From Candidatus Cloacimonadota bacterium (GTDB lineage Bacteria > Cloacimonadota > Cloacimonadia > Cloacimonadales > TCS61), in assembly GCA_016931665.1 (NCBI GenBank), contig JAFGEH010000104.1, positions 1 through 9,301 on the forward strand: DNA of 9,301 nt, in the 5' to 3' direction. The position numbers and the translations under genes are program-made. Shown one piece after another: positions 1-7,546 of the stretch (within the stretch, counting starts at the first letter, position 1; each line of letters starts with the position of its first letter). The notes beneath the pieces were generated by a model. The model saw only the letters and a list, made by a program, of their open reading frames with translations, did not search any database and had not been told where the DNA came from.

Positions 1-1511
1 CGTACATAACCATAATCCAGAAACAGGAAGATCCTTGACTCACGATCCAGAAGATAACGCAATTCCTGACTGAGATATACTGTTTGATACCCTGAGAATT
101 GATCATCCAGGAATCCGCGCAGGTTGCGGATACCTCCCAGACGGAAATATTCGAATTCAGTTATTTCGCGGTTTTCGATCAGTCTCAGTTCTGCTTTAGT
201 GGAAGAAACGAATCTGCCGGGTAATTTATATAAATACTGTGAGCTCAATTCAGAGGCTGATTTGATGATTCGTTTGCCGGCAATACAACTGAAAACAGTA
301 TAATATTTCAAAGAGATAAGCATACCCCGGGTGGGATTGAAATAGTAATCAAGATTATCAAAATTCCAGAAGATACCGGAGCGAAAAAGGTCCGTGCGTT
401 CGATCAGCTGCGGGAGGCGGGAACCGGGGTAATAGCTGTCCCGGGAGAAGTGTAATCCATATTGACTGAAGGCATAATAGTAGAAAATATCTGTGCTCAG
501 GCAGGATGTAATATAGGTTGAATCGGCTTCTTCCCTGGAAAGGGAGAAATCGGCAGCCAGGGGAATATGCAGCGGGCCTGCTTCATGATATCCCATCCAG
601 ATACGGCTGCGGTCCGCCATAAATCTCTGCCATTCCAGCGATAATGAACGGTCGGTTCCGAAAAGATTGAGCAAGTCAATATTGAGATATCCGCTAAGCC
701 GTTTCTGATCTGAATCAGTATTCTGATAACCAAGAATTCCGGAAAAACTGGTCATCCTGTCCTCGATAACGGAAATCAGAAGCTGATCGTTCTGCAGCGG
801 GACTATCTGGCAATGTCTGATATATCTTTTCCGGGAAATGTTATCACCGGCTTTTTCCAGGATCTCGGGGCTAAGGACAGGGTAATGCTCCAGGCGAGAG
901 ATTTTCAGCAAGGTGTGGTCTCTGGTAATTGTATTTCCCGTAAACTGGTAATTCCTCTGCTGCATGGGAAGGTTTTCCCTTATCTGTACAAGGGCGGTAT
1001 AACCGATGCTGTCAGCTTCCAGTCCGGTGAGTTCCGTACTGGTGAAGAAGAATCCCAGGTCATTGTAATAGGTTTGGATCCGGTTCAGGAGGGAAGGGAG
1101 TTGGGAAAGGGAATAAGGGCCTGCAGGCAGTGCTGTTCTGAGGATGTTGGCGGAAACGTAACTGTTACCCGACAAGAGTAGTGAATCGATTTCAATTTCC
1201 GAAGCTTCCTCGATATGGAATATAACCACAATTTGAGGGACATCATCTGTTAAAAACCCGGTAGGGGCAACCCGGATATTGTAGTAGCCCTGAAATTGAT
1301 AGTAATCCGATATGGCCTGAGCGTCTCGGTTAACCCGGTGCTGATCGAATTTCTGGCCTGGTGCGGATCTGATGACTTTGAGTAATTCCGCATCTGAATA
1401 GATGGTGTTACCTTCCAGGACAATTTCGCTGATCCTGATATCGGTCTGGGAAAAACAGGGAATCAGGGAAGCTATAAGAAACAGAAAGATCAGATTATTT
1501 CCGATCCGCAT
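1..1511 (-). CDS. Omp85-family outer-membrane protein (BamA/TamA-like), 3' end outside window
   Basis: I translated this by hand on the minus strand: 503 uninterrupted codons from an ATG at 1511, still open at base 1. Residues 1-22 form a signal peptide (hydrophobic LIFLFLIASLIPCFSQ). Three POTRA-like repeats follow at about 24-103 (starts ISEIVLEGNTIYS), 104-178 (LLLSGNSYVS) and 185-252 (NYQFTGNTITR), each with the typical beta-strand/GN turn. A beta-barrel begins near 253; it has the FNPTRG motif at 391-396 and the conserved L6-loop motif LGGIRNLRGF at 458-467 (R465-G466-F467). The family inserts or translocates proteins at the outer membrane, with POTRAs facing the periplasm. Three POTRAs rather than the five of E. 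coli BamA means TamA, a short BamA or another Omp85 are all possible. The last barrel strands are outside the window. The start overlaps the ispG stop by 17 nt; only a weak purine stretch (AAAGAAA) precedes it, so translation is probably coupled to ispG. Confidence 0.88.
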   Translation of the reverse strand, partial: MRIGNNLIFLFLIASLIPCFSQTDIRISEIVLEGNTIYSDAELLKVIRSAPGQKFDQHRVNRDAQAISDYYQFQGYYNIRVAPTGFLTDDVPQIVVIFHIEEASEIEIDSLLLSGNSYVSANILRTALPAGPYSLSQLPSLLNRIQTYYNDLGFFFTSTELTGLEADSIGYTALVQIRENLPMQQRNYQFTGNTITRDHTLLKISRLEHYPVLSPEILEKAGDNISRKRYIRHCQIVPLQNDQLLISVIEDRMTSFSGILGYQNTDSDQKRLSGYLNIDLLNLFGTDRSLSLEWQRFMADRSRIWMGYHEAGPLHIPLAADFSLSREEADSTYITSCLSTDIFYYYAFSQYGLHFSRDSYYPGSRLPQLIERTDLFRSGIFWNFDNLDYYFNPTRGMLISLKYYTVFSCIAGKRIIKSASELSSQYLYKLPGRFVSSTKAELRLIENREITEFEYFRLGGIRNLRGFLDDQFSGYQTVYLSQELRYLLDRESRIFLFLDYGYV

Positions 1512-2559
1512 TTTCTTTGATCAGTTTTATTAACTCACTTACGAGCAGTGACTCCGGAACTTTTCTGATAACTTTTCCCCGGGCAAAAAGCAGTCCTTCC
1601 CGCTGGCCTCCGGCAATGCCGAAATCGGCTTCCCGCGCTTCACCCGGTCCATTTACCACACAACCCATCACGGCAACAGTCAGATCATGGTCTGACCAGG
1701 GAGCCAATTCCGATTCAACCTGATGGGTCAGGCTGATGAGATCAATCCCGGTGCGGCCGCAGGTGGGGCAGGATATAACTCTTAAACCTTTTCTGAGGCC
1801 GACTGCTTTGAGTATTTCCAGTCCGACCCGAACTTCCAGCAGGGGATCAGCGGTCAGGGAGACTCTTATGGTATCACCGATTCCAGCCAGCAGCAGGCTG
1901 CCGATTCCGGCCGAGGAATAGATTGTTCCGGCAAATTCGCTGCCTGCTTCCGTAATGCCCAGATGCAGAGGATAATCAACCCGGGAGCTGAGCAGGCGAT
2001 AGGAAGCAACGGTCAGGGGGACCGATGAGGTTTTAACGGAGATCTTGATCTCTTCATAGCCGGCATTTTCCAAAATATTCACGTGTTCCAGGGCACTTTC
2101 TACCAGGGCTTGGGGTGTCAGGCCGTATCTGTGCAATTTATCCTGTGGCAGGGAACCGCTGTTTACTCCGATCCGGATAGGGATCTTCTTTTCCCGCGCA
2201 GCCGCCACAACTTCCAGGATCCTGGTCCTGCTGCCGATATTACCGGGATTCAGTCTCAATCCGTCAGCACCGGCTGCAATGGCCATTAGAGCCAGTTTAT
2301 GATCAAAATGGATATCGGCTATCAAAGGAATATGGATAGATCGTTTGATCGAGGTGACAGCGGTTGCTGCCTGCTGATCGGGAACAGCTACCCGGATGAT
2401 CTCACAGCCCGCTTTTTCCAGCTGCAGGATCTGATCTACAGTTGCCTGAACATCCTGAGTGGGAGTATTGGTCATGGATTGGATGGATATGGGGTGATCG
2501 CCTCCGATCCCCACCTTTCCGACCATTATAGACCGAGTTTGATGACGGGAGATTACCAT
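1495..2559 (-). CDS. ispG: 4-hydroxy-3-methylbut-2-enyl-diphosphate synthase IspG (GcpE)
   Basis: IspG reductively opens 2-C-methyl-D-erythritol 2,4-cyclodiphosphate to HMBPP, the penultimate step of the cytoplasmic MEP isoprenoid pathway. The 354-residue protein is the short bacterial form without the plant/Chlamydia insert domain. The N-terminal TIM-barrel half shows GGDHPISIQSMTNT (19-32), ADIHFDHKLA (81-90), LRLNPGNIGS (101-110), RIGVNSGSL (129-137) and LGITEAGS (200-207). The C-terminal half carries the 4Fe-4S ligands Cys264 and Cys267 (SCPTCGR), Cys300 (MGCVVNGPGEA) and Glu307, matching the three-Cys-plus-Glu set of the family. The ATG at 2559 follows a good Shine-Dalgarno (AGGAAGG, reverse complement of about 2564-2570), and the N-terminus begins where family members do. 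It is the first gene of a minus-strand unit with the Omp85-like gene and diverges from the sensor pair. Whether it takes electrons from flavodoxin or ferredoxin cannot be told from the sequence. Confidence 0.97.
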   Translation of the reverse strand: MVISRHQTRSIMVGKVGIGGDHPISIQSMTNTPTQDVQATVDQILQLEKAGCEIIRVAVPDQQAATAVTSIKRSIHIPLIADIHFDHKLALMAIAAGADGLRLNPGNIGSRTRILEVVAAAREKKIPIRIGVNSGSLPQDKLHRYGLTPQALVESALEHVNILENAGYEEIKISVKTSSVPLTVASYRLLSSRVDYPLHLGITEAGSEFAGTIYSSAGIGSLLLAGIGDTIRVSLTADPLLEVRVGLEILKAVGLRKGLRVISCPTCGRTGIDLISLTHQVESELAPWSDHDLTVAVMGCVVNGPGEAREADFGIAGGQREGLLFARGKVIRKVPESLLVSELIKLIKENADRK

Positions 2560-2588
2560 ATTTTCCTTCCTGCACCAATGCTAAAGGA

Positions 2589-2618
2589 TTGACATTTATT
2601 TTGGTCAAGTACTATTTT
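2589..2618 (+). promoter_or_regulatory. Predicted sigma70-type promoter for the tandem sensor genes, with overlapping inverted repeat
   Basis: A perfect -35 hexamer TTGACA at 2589-2594 is followed after 18 bp by a -10-like TATTTT at 2613-2618 (4 of 6 consensus bases). Transcription would start near 2625, giving a very short leader before the ATG at 2645. The -35 lies in an inverted repeat, TTGAC (2589-2593) / GTCAA (2604-2608) with a 10-bp spacer. The opposite arm reads TTGACC on the minus strand and could act as a -35 for ispG, although its -10 candidate (TTTAGC, reverse complement of 2580-2585) is poor. The repeat may be an operator or simply two facing -35 boxes. Confidence 0.5.
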
Positions 2619-2644
2619 GCCTGCTGGGAGCAGCAGAGGGAAAT

Positions 2645-4537
2645 ATGAGGGAGAGTATTGCCAAAATACTGAAGTATCTGGCCTGGCGGCTTTTCTGGAT
2701 CATTCTGATAATGAATGCAGCCAGTATATTCATTCAGCTTAAAAATGACCTTATCATCCGGCAACTGCCGCTGGAAGTGGATAAAAACCGAATTTTGGCA
2801 GTGCAGGATACTTCTCTGGCAGAGCTGTTGACCGGTAAAATCTTGACCCGGGTGGATACCCTGGATCTGAGAAGGCAGGTCAGGCAGGTTGCCCCGGTTG
2901 GCTTGAGTTTTGGAATCCCCACTGCCAGAAGCGGTATAATCGGGCTGGATTTGAATACCGAGGACAATCTGCAGCTCAGAGAAAATCTACAGGATAAAAC
3001 AAGGGTCGAGATCGGGTACCTGGATACTTCATCCGGAGAGGAACAGAGTATTTTAATACCAACCAGAGAGAAAACCAATATTTCCCTGCTCGCTTCTCTT
3101 TCCCTTTATCTGCTTTTTCTGATCTTTCTGCTTTTTAACACTGTTATCCTGCTCAAATACGGCCAGCAGGAGGAGAATATCCTAATTGTATTCTTCCTGC
3201 TGATACTGGCCATACCCGAGAATCTGCCCCTGTACCCTTACTTGAACTGCCTGCTGTTTCTGGGATCAGCTATGATCGGAGCTTTATTTTATCATTTTAT
3301 ACTGAGTAAAGTATATCCCTTTCGGAAAATTGCCGCTCTGTACTGGTCCGCGGCAGCGCTGGCTATATTCTGTTGCCTGCTCCTGATTATTTTTGGCCTG
3401 GATGGGGGAATGTTGCTTTACATCTGGTCATTTTACTGGATTCTGGTGGCTTTCCGGCTACTCTGGAAAGAATACCGCAGGACAGGTTCAATAGACCTGA
3501 AAAGGCTGATAAATGCCTTCCGGGGTATCCTCTTCAGTATCATTGGCATCATTCTGATTGTCTTCTTTGCCCTTATCCTGAGTTTGCTGACGGCGGAATT
3601 ACCCTCGTCCGGGATCTATGCCGTGGGAACAATCATGATCACAGTACTGCTGATCGGTTCCATTATTTTTTTTGTGATCGGTATCCTCTGGTTTTTAGGC
3701 TCGTTCACCTGGAGCCTGCTGACGGGGACAGCCCTGGACGTTAAGATCCGCAGTACACTCATCTATACCATGATCGGGGTGATTTTTGTTACTCTGTTCG
3801 GGTTACTGGATTATACGCTGGGAGAACTTCTGCAATCACTGTTCGGAAATTTCATCGGATCGGAATTCATCGCCGGCATTCCGGCTGCCATTGGATTACT
3901 GATCTTCTTCAATCCCGTCCGGAACAGGGTGGAAGCCATTGTTGATAAAAAATTGAATACCTCGGATCTGGATTTCCTGGAGAAAACCGACAGCTTTACC
4001 CGGAACATCTCCGATGAAGGAGTAATAGAAGGATTTGAAGAATATATCTGCGAGAACCTGATCCACCGGTTACCTATCAATAAAGTGGCGCTGGTGGCTT
4101 ACGATCCGGCGCTTGATAAATTCCGTTTTAATGAAGTACGGGGAAGTGATATCATTGAAAACTCTTGTGTACAGGATATTCATGATATCCTGGCTCAGCC
4201 GGAAATTTATAAAAGTTATATCGTGAATGAGAATATTCAGGATATCTCCAGTTTCAATCTGGTATTGCCCGTCCTGTACGAAGAAGACCAGCGCTGGTTC
4301 CTGGCCCTGGGCAAAAAGCTGGATGGCTCTGTTTATACCAGGAAAGATGAAGAGGCCTTTCAGAATCTGGCGGACAAGATAAGGCTGTCACTCAAATTCA
4401 TTCTGACCTATGACCAGTTAATCAGTCAGAAATTTCAGAAGGAACTTGAGGATAAGGATAAGATAATCCGTGAATTACGTAATCAGATAACCCGGCTGCA
4501 GAAAATGAATCCGGAGACATCCAGTGCAGACCGCTAA
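2645..4537 (+). CDS. Orphan multi-TM sensor protein with GAF-like domain and coiled coil (upstream paralog)
   Basis: A 630-residue membrane protein; I cannot assign a gene name. Visible layout: TM1 (about 12-32); a polar, probably extracytoplasmic loop (33-145, no Cys); then about nine hydrophobic segments (146-170, 178-195, 198-220, 229-250, 254-273, 292-316, 325-351, 370-390, 406-423). A cytoplasmic linker with FFNPVRNRVEAIVDKKL (421-437) leads to a GAF-like domain (about 452-587, strands VALVAYDP and LVLPVLYEE, motif YTRKDEEAFQNLADK), and then a charged coiled coil (about 590-620) at the C-terminus. The 10-TM plus NP-x-R-x-R linker plus GAF order is known from ComP-like and LuxR-coupled sensor histidine kinases, but there is no H-box, HATPase_c, GGDEF or PP2C domain. 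The probable role is therefore signal input to a separate partner (inference). The ATG has a GAGGG ribosome site 4 nt upstream (2636-2640). The gene overlaps its paralog by 14 nt, with a predicted promoter just upstream. Confidence 0.85.
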   Translation: MRESIAKILKYLAWRLFWIILIMNAASIFIQLKNDLIIRQLPLEVDKNRILAVQDTSLAELLTGKILTRVDTLDLRRQVRQVAPVGLSFGIPTARSGIIGLDLNTEDNLQLRENLQDKTRVEIGYLDTSSGEEQSILIPTREKTNISLLASLSLYLLFLIFLLFNTVILLKYGQQEENILIVFFLLILAIPENLPLYPYLNCLLFLGSAMIGALFYHFILSKVYPFRKIAALYWSAAALAIFCCLLLIIFGLDGGMLLYIWSFYWILVAFRLLWKEYRRTGSIDLKRLINAFRGILFSIIGIILIVFFALILSLLTAELPSSGIYAVGTIMITVLLIGSIIFFVIGILWFLGSFTWSLLTGTALDVKIRSTLIYTMIGVIFVTLFGLLDYTLGELLQSLFGNFIGSEFIAGIPAAIGLLIFFNPVRNRVEAIVDKKLNTSDLDFLEKTDSFTRNISDEGVIEGFEEYICENLIHRLPINKVALVAYDPALDKFRFNEVRGSDIIENSCVQDIHDILAQPEIYKSYIVNENIQDISSFNLVLPVLYEEDQRWFLALGKKLDGSVYTRKDEEAFQNLADKIRLSLKFILTYDQLISQKFQKELEDKDKIIRELRNQITRLQKMNPETSSADR

Positions 4538-6431
4538 ATCGACCAGGCCAACCTTATTCCTGATCGCTTCTATTGTGTTAGCCATCCTGTTGGTTATCCA
4601 GATCACAGATCAGTATCTGAGGATTTCTAATGATTTACGGATCAGAACGGTTCCCTTCATTCTGCAGGAGGAAGGTTTCCTGCAGTGGCGGGACCCGGAA
4701 ATGAACCGGCAGTGGCAGAACTGGTATCTGACCGAACTGGACAGCATACAGATACATGAATTGAACGCGGTTCAGATATCCGGGACAGACGGGAATGATT
4801 CGGGAGTGAAATCAAGATTTGTCACTCAGGATCTGAATATATTTGTTTTAAATATGGCACTACCCCAGATTATCGGGAAGCGTGATTATATAGATATAAC
4901 CCTGAAGGATTCGGTATCCGGAGAAGTTCTGCGGGAAAGGGTCGAGACAGTTAGTACGGTGAATTACCTGTTTCTGGCAGGTTTCCTTTTTAACATAATC
5001 CTTATTTTATTTACATTTACCAATTCCTGGTTATTACTGCGATATAGTAAATCCAAAGAAAATTTGCTGGTAGTGGCCTTTCTGGTTCTGCTTTTCTATC
5101 CCAGTCCCGACCGTGTCCTTTCGGGAGTACTGCTGAATGTCTGGCTGTTTCTGCTATCGCCTTTCTGGGGGGTTGTCTTCTATCATTTTGTGGTAATTCG
5201 AACAGGCGCCATAGCGAAGCTGAAAAAGCTCTATTCCATCTCAGCAATTGTTTATCTGATAATATTTCTGCTTGCTCTGAAAGGTTCAAATTCAGGGATC
5301 CTGCAGGTCTGGTCGGCCTACTGGTTCATACGGGGTTATCTTCTGCTCAGGAAGAGCAGGCACCAGACTGCATCCATGCCAGCCAGACGTTTACTGGCAG
5401 CCTTTGGAGGATTAGGGTTTTCCCTGCTGAGTGCCATCTCCTTTCTGGCAGTAATAATACTGATCTCTCTGATATTTGGTGTTTCAGCCCTTTTCTGGGG
5501 ACTGGAAAACATCAATGGTCTGCTGGTGATAATCATTCTCCTGTTGTTTCTGCTGCCGCTGCTGGGCATGTTCTCCGGGATCCTGTGGTTTATGGGAGCT
5601 TTCTCCTGGGGCATTCTCACCGGGACAGCCCTGGATGTTAAAATACGCAGCAGCCTGATTTACACCCTGGTCGGGGTGATTTTTGTTACCTGCTTTGGCC
5701 TGCTGGATTATGCACTGGGTGAGATGCTGCAGTCACTTTTCGGCAATTTTATCGGGTCGGAATTCATCGCCGGCATTCCGGCCACTATCGGGATACTGGT
5801 TTTCTTCAATCCCATAAGGAACAGAATCGAAACGGTAGTTGATCAGAAACTGAATTCTTCCGAGCTGGATTTTATCAACCAAACGGAGGCGTTCACCAGG
5901 AATCTTTCCCGGGAAGGTGTCCAGGAAGGATTTGAAGAATATATCTGTGAGAACCTGATCCGCCTGTTGCCGATCAGCAAAGTGGCTCTGGTAGTTTACG
6001 ACAGCCGGGAGGGAATATACCGTTTTAACGAGATCAGAGGGAGCCAGATCCCGGAAAATGATCCGGTTGATGATAGACTTTCCCTGCTGGGCACGACCGG
6101 GATCATCAGAAATTCCAGAACCAGTGGGGAGGAACCGGCTGAGATTGCCAGTTTTGCCATGATCGTACCCATTTTGTACGAAGCTGAACATAAATGGTAT
6201 CTGGCTCTGGGCAGCAAACAGGACGGATCATCTTTTACCAGAAAGGATGAAGAGGCTTTGCAGAAACTGGCTGAAAGAATAAAATTGTCATTGAAATTTA
6301 TCCTTGATTATGAACAGATCCTGCAGGGCAGGATAGCAGAGGCTATGAACAGAAAAGACTTAATGCTCAAGGAGCAGCGCAAGGAAATATCCCGTTTACA
6401 GGAACAGCTGCAGGAAAGTCTTAATAAATGA
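4524..6431 (+). CDS. Orphan multi-TM sensor protein with GAF-like domain and coiled coil (downstream paralog)
   Basis: A 635-residue paralog of the preceding protein with the same layout: TM1 (about 10-28); an extracytoplasmic loop (29-145) that shows no evident similarity to that of its neighbour; about nine further TM segments (147-172, 178-192, 200-225, 237-252, 256-275, 294-319, 331-359, 376-396, 412-428); the linker FFNPIRNRIETVVDQKL (427-443); a GAF-like domain (about 458-593, with VALVVYDS, IVPILYEA and FTRKDEEALQKLAE); and a C-terminal coiled coil (about 597-633). Residues 366-479 are about 79% identical to 360-473 of the upstream protein (about 90 of 114 by hand count). No enzymatic output domain follows. 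Translation starts at GTG (4524) inside the end of the upstream gene, with GGAG at 4513-4516, 7 nt before it; this implies coupled synthesis. The two proteins probably pair through the membrane core and coiled coils (inference). The gene converges on hisC across a 53-nt gap. Confidence 0.85.
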   Translation: MQTAKSTRPTLFLIASIVLAILLVIQITDQYLRISNDLRIRTVPFILQEEGFLQWRDPEMNRQWQNWYLTELDSIQIHELNAVQISGTDGNDSGVKSRFVTQDLNIFVLNMALPQIIGKRDYIDITLKDSVSGEVLRERVETVSTVNYLFLAGFLFNIILILFTFTNSWLLLRYSKSKENLLVVAFLVLLFYPSPDRVLSGVLLNVWLFLLSPFWGVVFYHFVVIRTGAIAKLKKLYSISAIVYLIIFLLALKGSNSGILQVWSAYWFIRGYLLLRKSRHQTASMPARRLLAAFGGLGFSLLSAISFLAVIILISLIFGVSALFWGLENINGLLVIIILLLFLLPLLGMFSGILWFMGAFSWGILTGTALDVKIRSSLIYTLVGVIFVTCFGLLDYALGEMLQSLFGNFIGSEFIAGIPATIGILVFFNPIRNRIETVVDQKLNSSELDFINQTEAFTRNLSREGVQEGFEEYICENLIRLLPISKVALVVYDSREGIYRFNEIRGSQIPENDPVDDRLSLLGTTGIIRNSRTSGEEPAEIASFAMIVPILYEAEHKWYLALGSKQDGSSFTRKDEEALQKLAERIKLSLKFILDYEQILQGRIAEAMNRKDLMLKEQRKEISRLQEQLQESLNK

Positions 6432-6484
6432 TTCACTTAAGGCAGCATCCGGATTGTTTTCGATTGTAAACCTGGATTCTGAAT
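6432..6484. other. Convergent intergenic gap without a recognisable terminator
   Basis: These 53 nt separate the stop codons of the downstream sensor gene and the aminotransferase gene. I see only a short direct repeat (GATTG-TTTTC-GATTG) and a 4-bp GTTT/AAAC pairing around it. There is no GC-rich stem with a T-tract on either strand. Transcripts from both sides may end by Rho-dependent termination or overlap. Confidence 0.5.
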
Positions 6485-7546
6485 TTAACTCGTGAATTCT
6501 TCGATTCTCTGCAGAAAAAGATCGTTCTGATCCGGTGATCCCACGGAAACCCGCAGGCAATCACTAAGCAGAGGATGCTGCCAGACAGGGCGGATGGCAA
6601 TATCGCAATCAGTAATGAAATTGAAGAAGGCCCGGCTTTTATCTCCCAGGGTAAAGAGCAGGAAATTCGTGGCCGAATCAAACACTTTGACATCAGGCAG
6701 CAAGGCCAGGCGATGATACATCCTATTTCTTTCTGTGATCACCTGCTGCACATATTCTGCGAAAATCCGACGGTTATCGATCATGACTGTTACTATGGCC
6801 TGCGTCATGATATTCAGGTGAAAGGCGGTCATGACTTTTTCCAACTCGGCAATATTCCGGGGGTGGGATAGGAGGTAACCAAACCGCAAACCGGCTGCTG
6901 AGAAGGATTTGGAGAAGGAGCGAACGATCAGAAGGTTTTCAAACTCATCCAGATAATCTTTGAATGTCACACCCGAAAATTCATAATAAGTCTCATCCAG
7001 CAGAACCAGTCCCGGAAAACTTGTAAGAATTTCCCTGATCTTCTCAGAGGAAAATAAATTGCCGGTAGGATTATTGGGATTGCAGAGGATTGCCAGTTTG
7101 CAATCGGGAGAACTGCCCAGCTTCAGAAAGTCCTCTACCTGAAAATCGAAATTCTTATCCAGATGCAGAAATCTAATGCCCAGCCCCACAGCCTGACAAT
7201 AGCTTTTATAATCAAAATAGGATGGTGAGAGGGAGATGGCGAAAGTCGAACTGTCTTCTCTTACGGCAGTAAAGACGTAATACAGCATTTCGTCAGCTCC
7301 GTTGCCCAAGGCCAGGCAGTCCGCCGGCACCTGGGCGTAATCTGCCAGCTTTGCCCTGAGTTCAGCGGAAACCGGGTTGAAATACCTGTTCAGATGGATC
7401 TGCTTCATTTTACGGAGGATCTCCTCCTGTAATATGGGAAAGGGATCAAGTGCCCCCTCGTTCAAGCAGAGCATGATTTTTTTGCGGGGTACAGTGATAT
7501 TGACAGGTTTGAAGTCTTCGAGATCTGAACGGAAAAAGCCCATCAT
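6485..7546 (-). CDS. hisC: Histidinol-phosphate aminotransferase-like PLP enzyme (HisC family)
   Basis: A fold-type I, class II PLP aminotransferase of 353 residues, the usual HisC length. It would convert imidazole-acetol phosphate plus glutamate to histidinol phosphate and 2-oxoglutarate in cytoplasmic histidine synthesis. Visible motifs: GNGADEML (81-88, PLP phosphate binding), CNPNNPTG (155-162), DETYYEF (184-190, Asp184 and Tyr187), SFSKSFSAAGLRFGY (210-224, with Schiff-base Lys213 and phosphate-binding Arg221) and LRVSVG (331-336, Arg332 for the substrate carboxylate). The substrate-side motifs are less standard: LNEGALDPFP instead of the common NENPFGP, and NRYFNP instead of RYP(D/E). 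A related specificity (aromatic aminotransferase, CobD-like decarboxylase) therefore remains possible. ATGs at 7546 and 7543 are both possible starts. The first overlaps the upstream TGA as ATGA; the second sits better relative to the AAGGAG ribosome site. No other his genes are in the window. Confidence 0.85.
   Translation of the reverse strand: MMGFFRSDLEDFKPVNITVPRKKIMLCLNEGALDPFPILQEEILRKMKQIHLNRYFNPVSAELRAKLADYAQVPADCLALGNGADEMLYYVFTAVREDSSTFAISLSPSYFDYKSYCQAVGLGIRFLHLDKNFDFQVEDFLKLGSSPDCKLAILCNPNNPTGNLFSSEKIREILTSFPGLVLLDETYYEFSGVTFKDYLDEFENLLIVRSFSKSFSAAGLRFGYLLSHPRNIAELEKVMTAFHLNIMTQAIVTVMIDNRRIFAEYVQQVITERNRMYHRLALLPDVKVFDSATNFLLFTLGDKSRAFFNFITDCDIAIRPVWQHPLLSDCLRVSVGSPDQNDLFLQRIEEFTS

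Noticed and set aside
497..733. Minus-strand open frame of 78 codons within the Omp85-like gene
   Set aside because: It lies in a different frame inside the same strand's real coding sequence and its translation has no domain-like features.
813..1181. Plus-strand open frame of 122 codons opposite the Omp85-like gene
   Set aside because: The opposite strand carries a continuous 503-codon frame with signal peptide, POTRA repeats and an RGF barrel motif. The plus-strand translation shows no recognisable domain and has no separate promoter or ribosome site.
2621..2636. Hairpin CTGCTG-GGAG-CAGCAG just before the first sensor gene, considered as a translation-control element
   Set aside because: The predicted transcription start (about 2625) falls inside the 5' arm, so the stem would be incomplete in the mRNA, and the main GAGGG site lies almost entirely outside it.
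3722..4063. Nucleotide similarity to 5619-5960 considered as a mobile-element or recombination repeat
   Set aside because: The match follows the reading frame, differs frequently at third codon positions and has no terminal repeats. It is explained by an old gene duplication.
5733..6191. Minus-strand open frame of 152 codons opposite the second sensor gene
   Set aside because: It is antisense to the conserved linker and GAF region, whose plus-strand frame is supported by paralog conservation with synonymous differences.
6432..6484. Possible bidirectional intrinsic terminator
   Set aside because: Only a 4-bp GTTT/AAAC stem with an 8-nt loop can be drawn, without a GC-rich stem or T-tract on either side.
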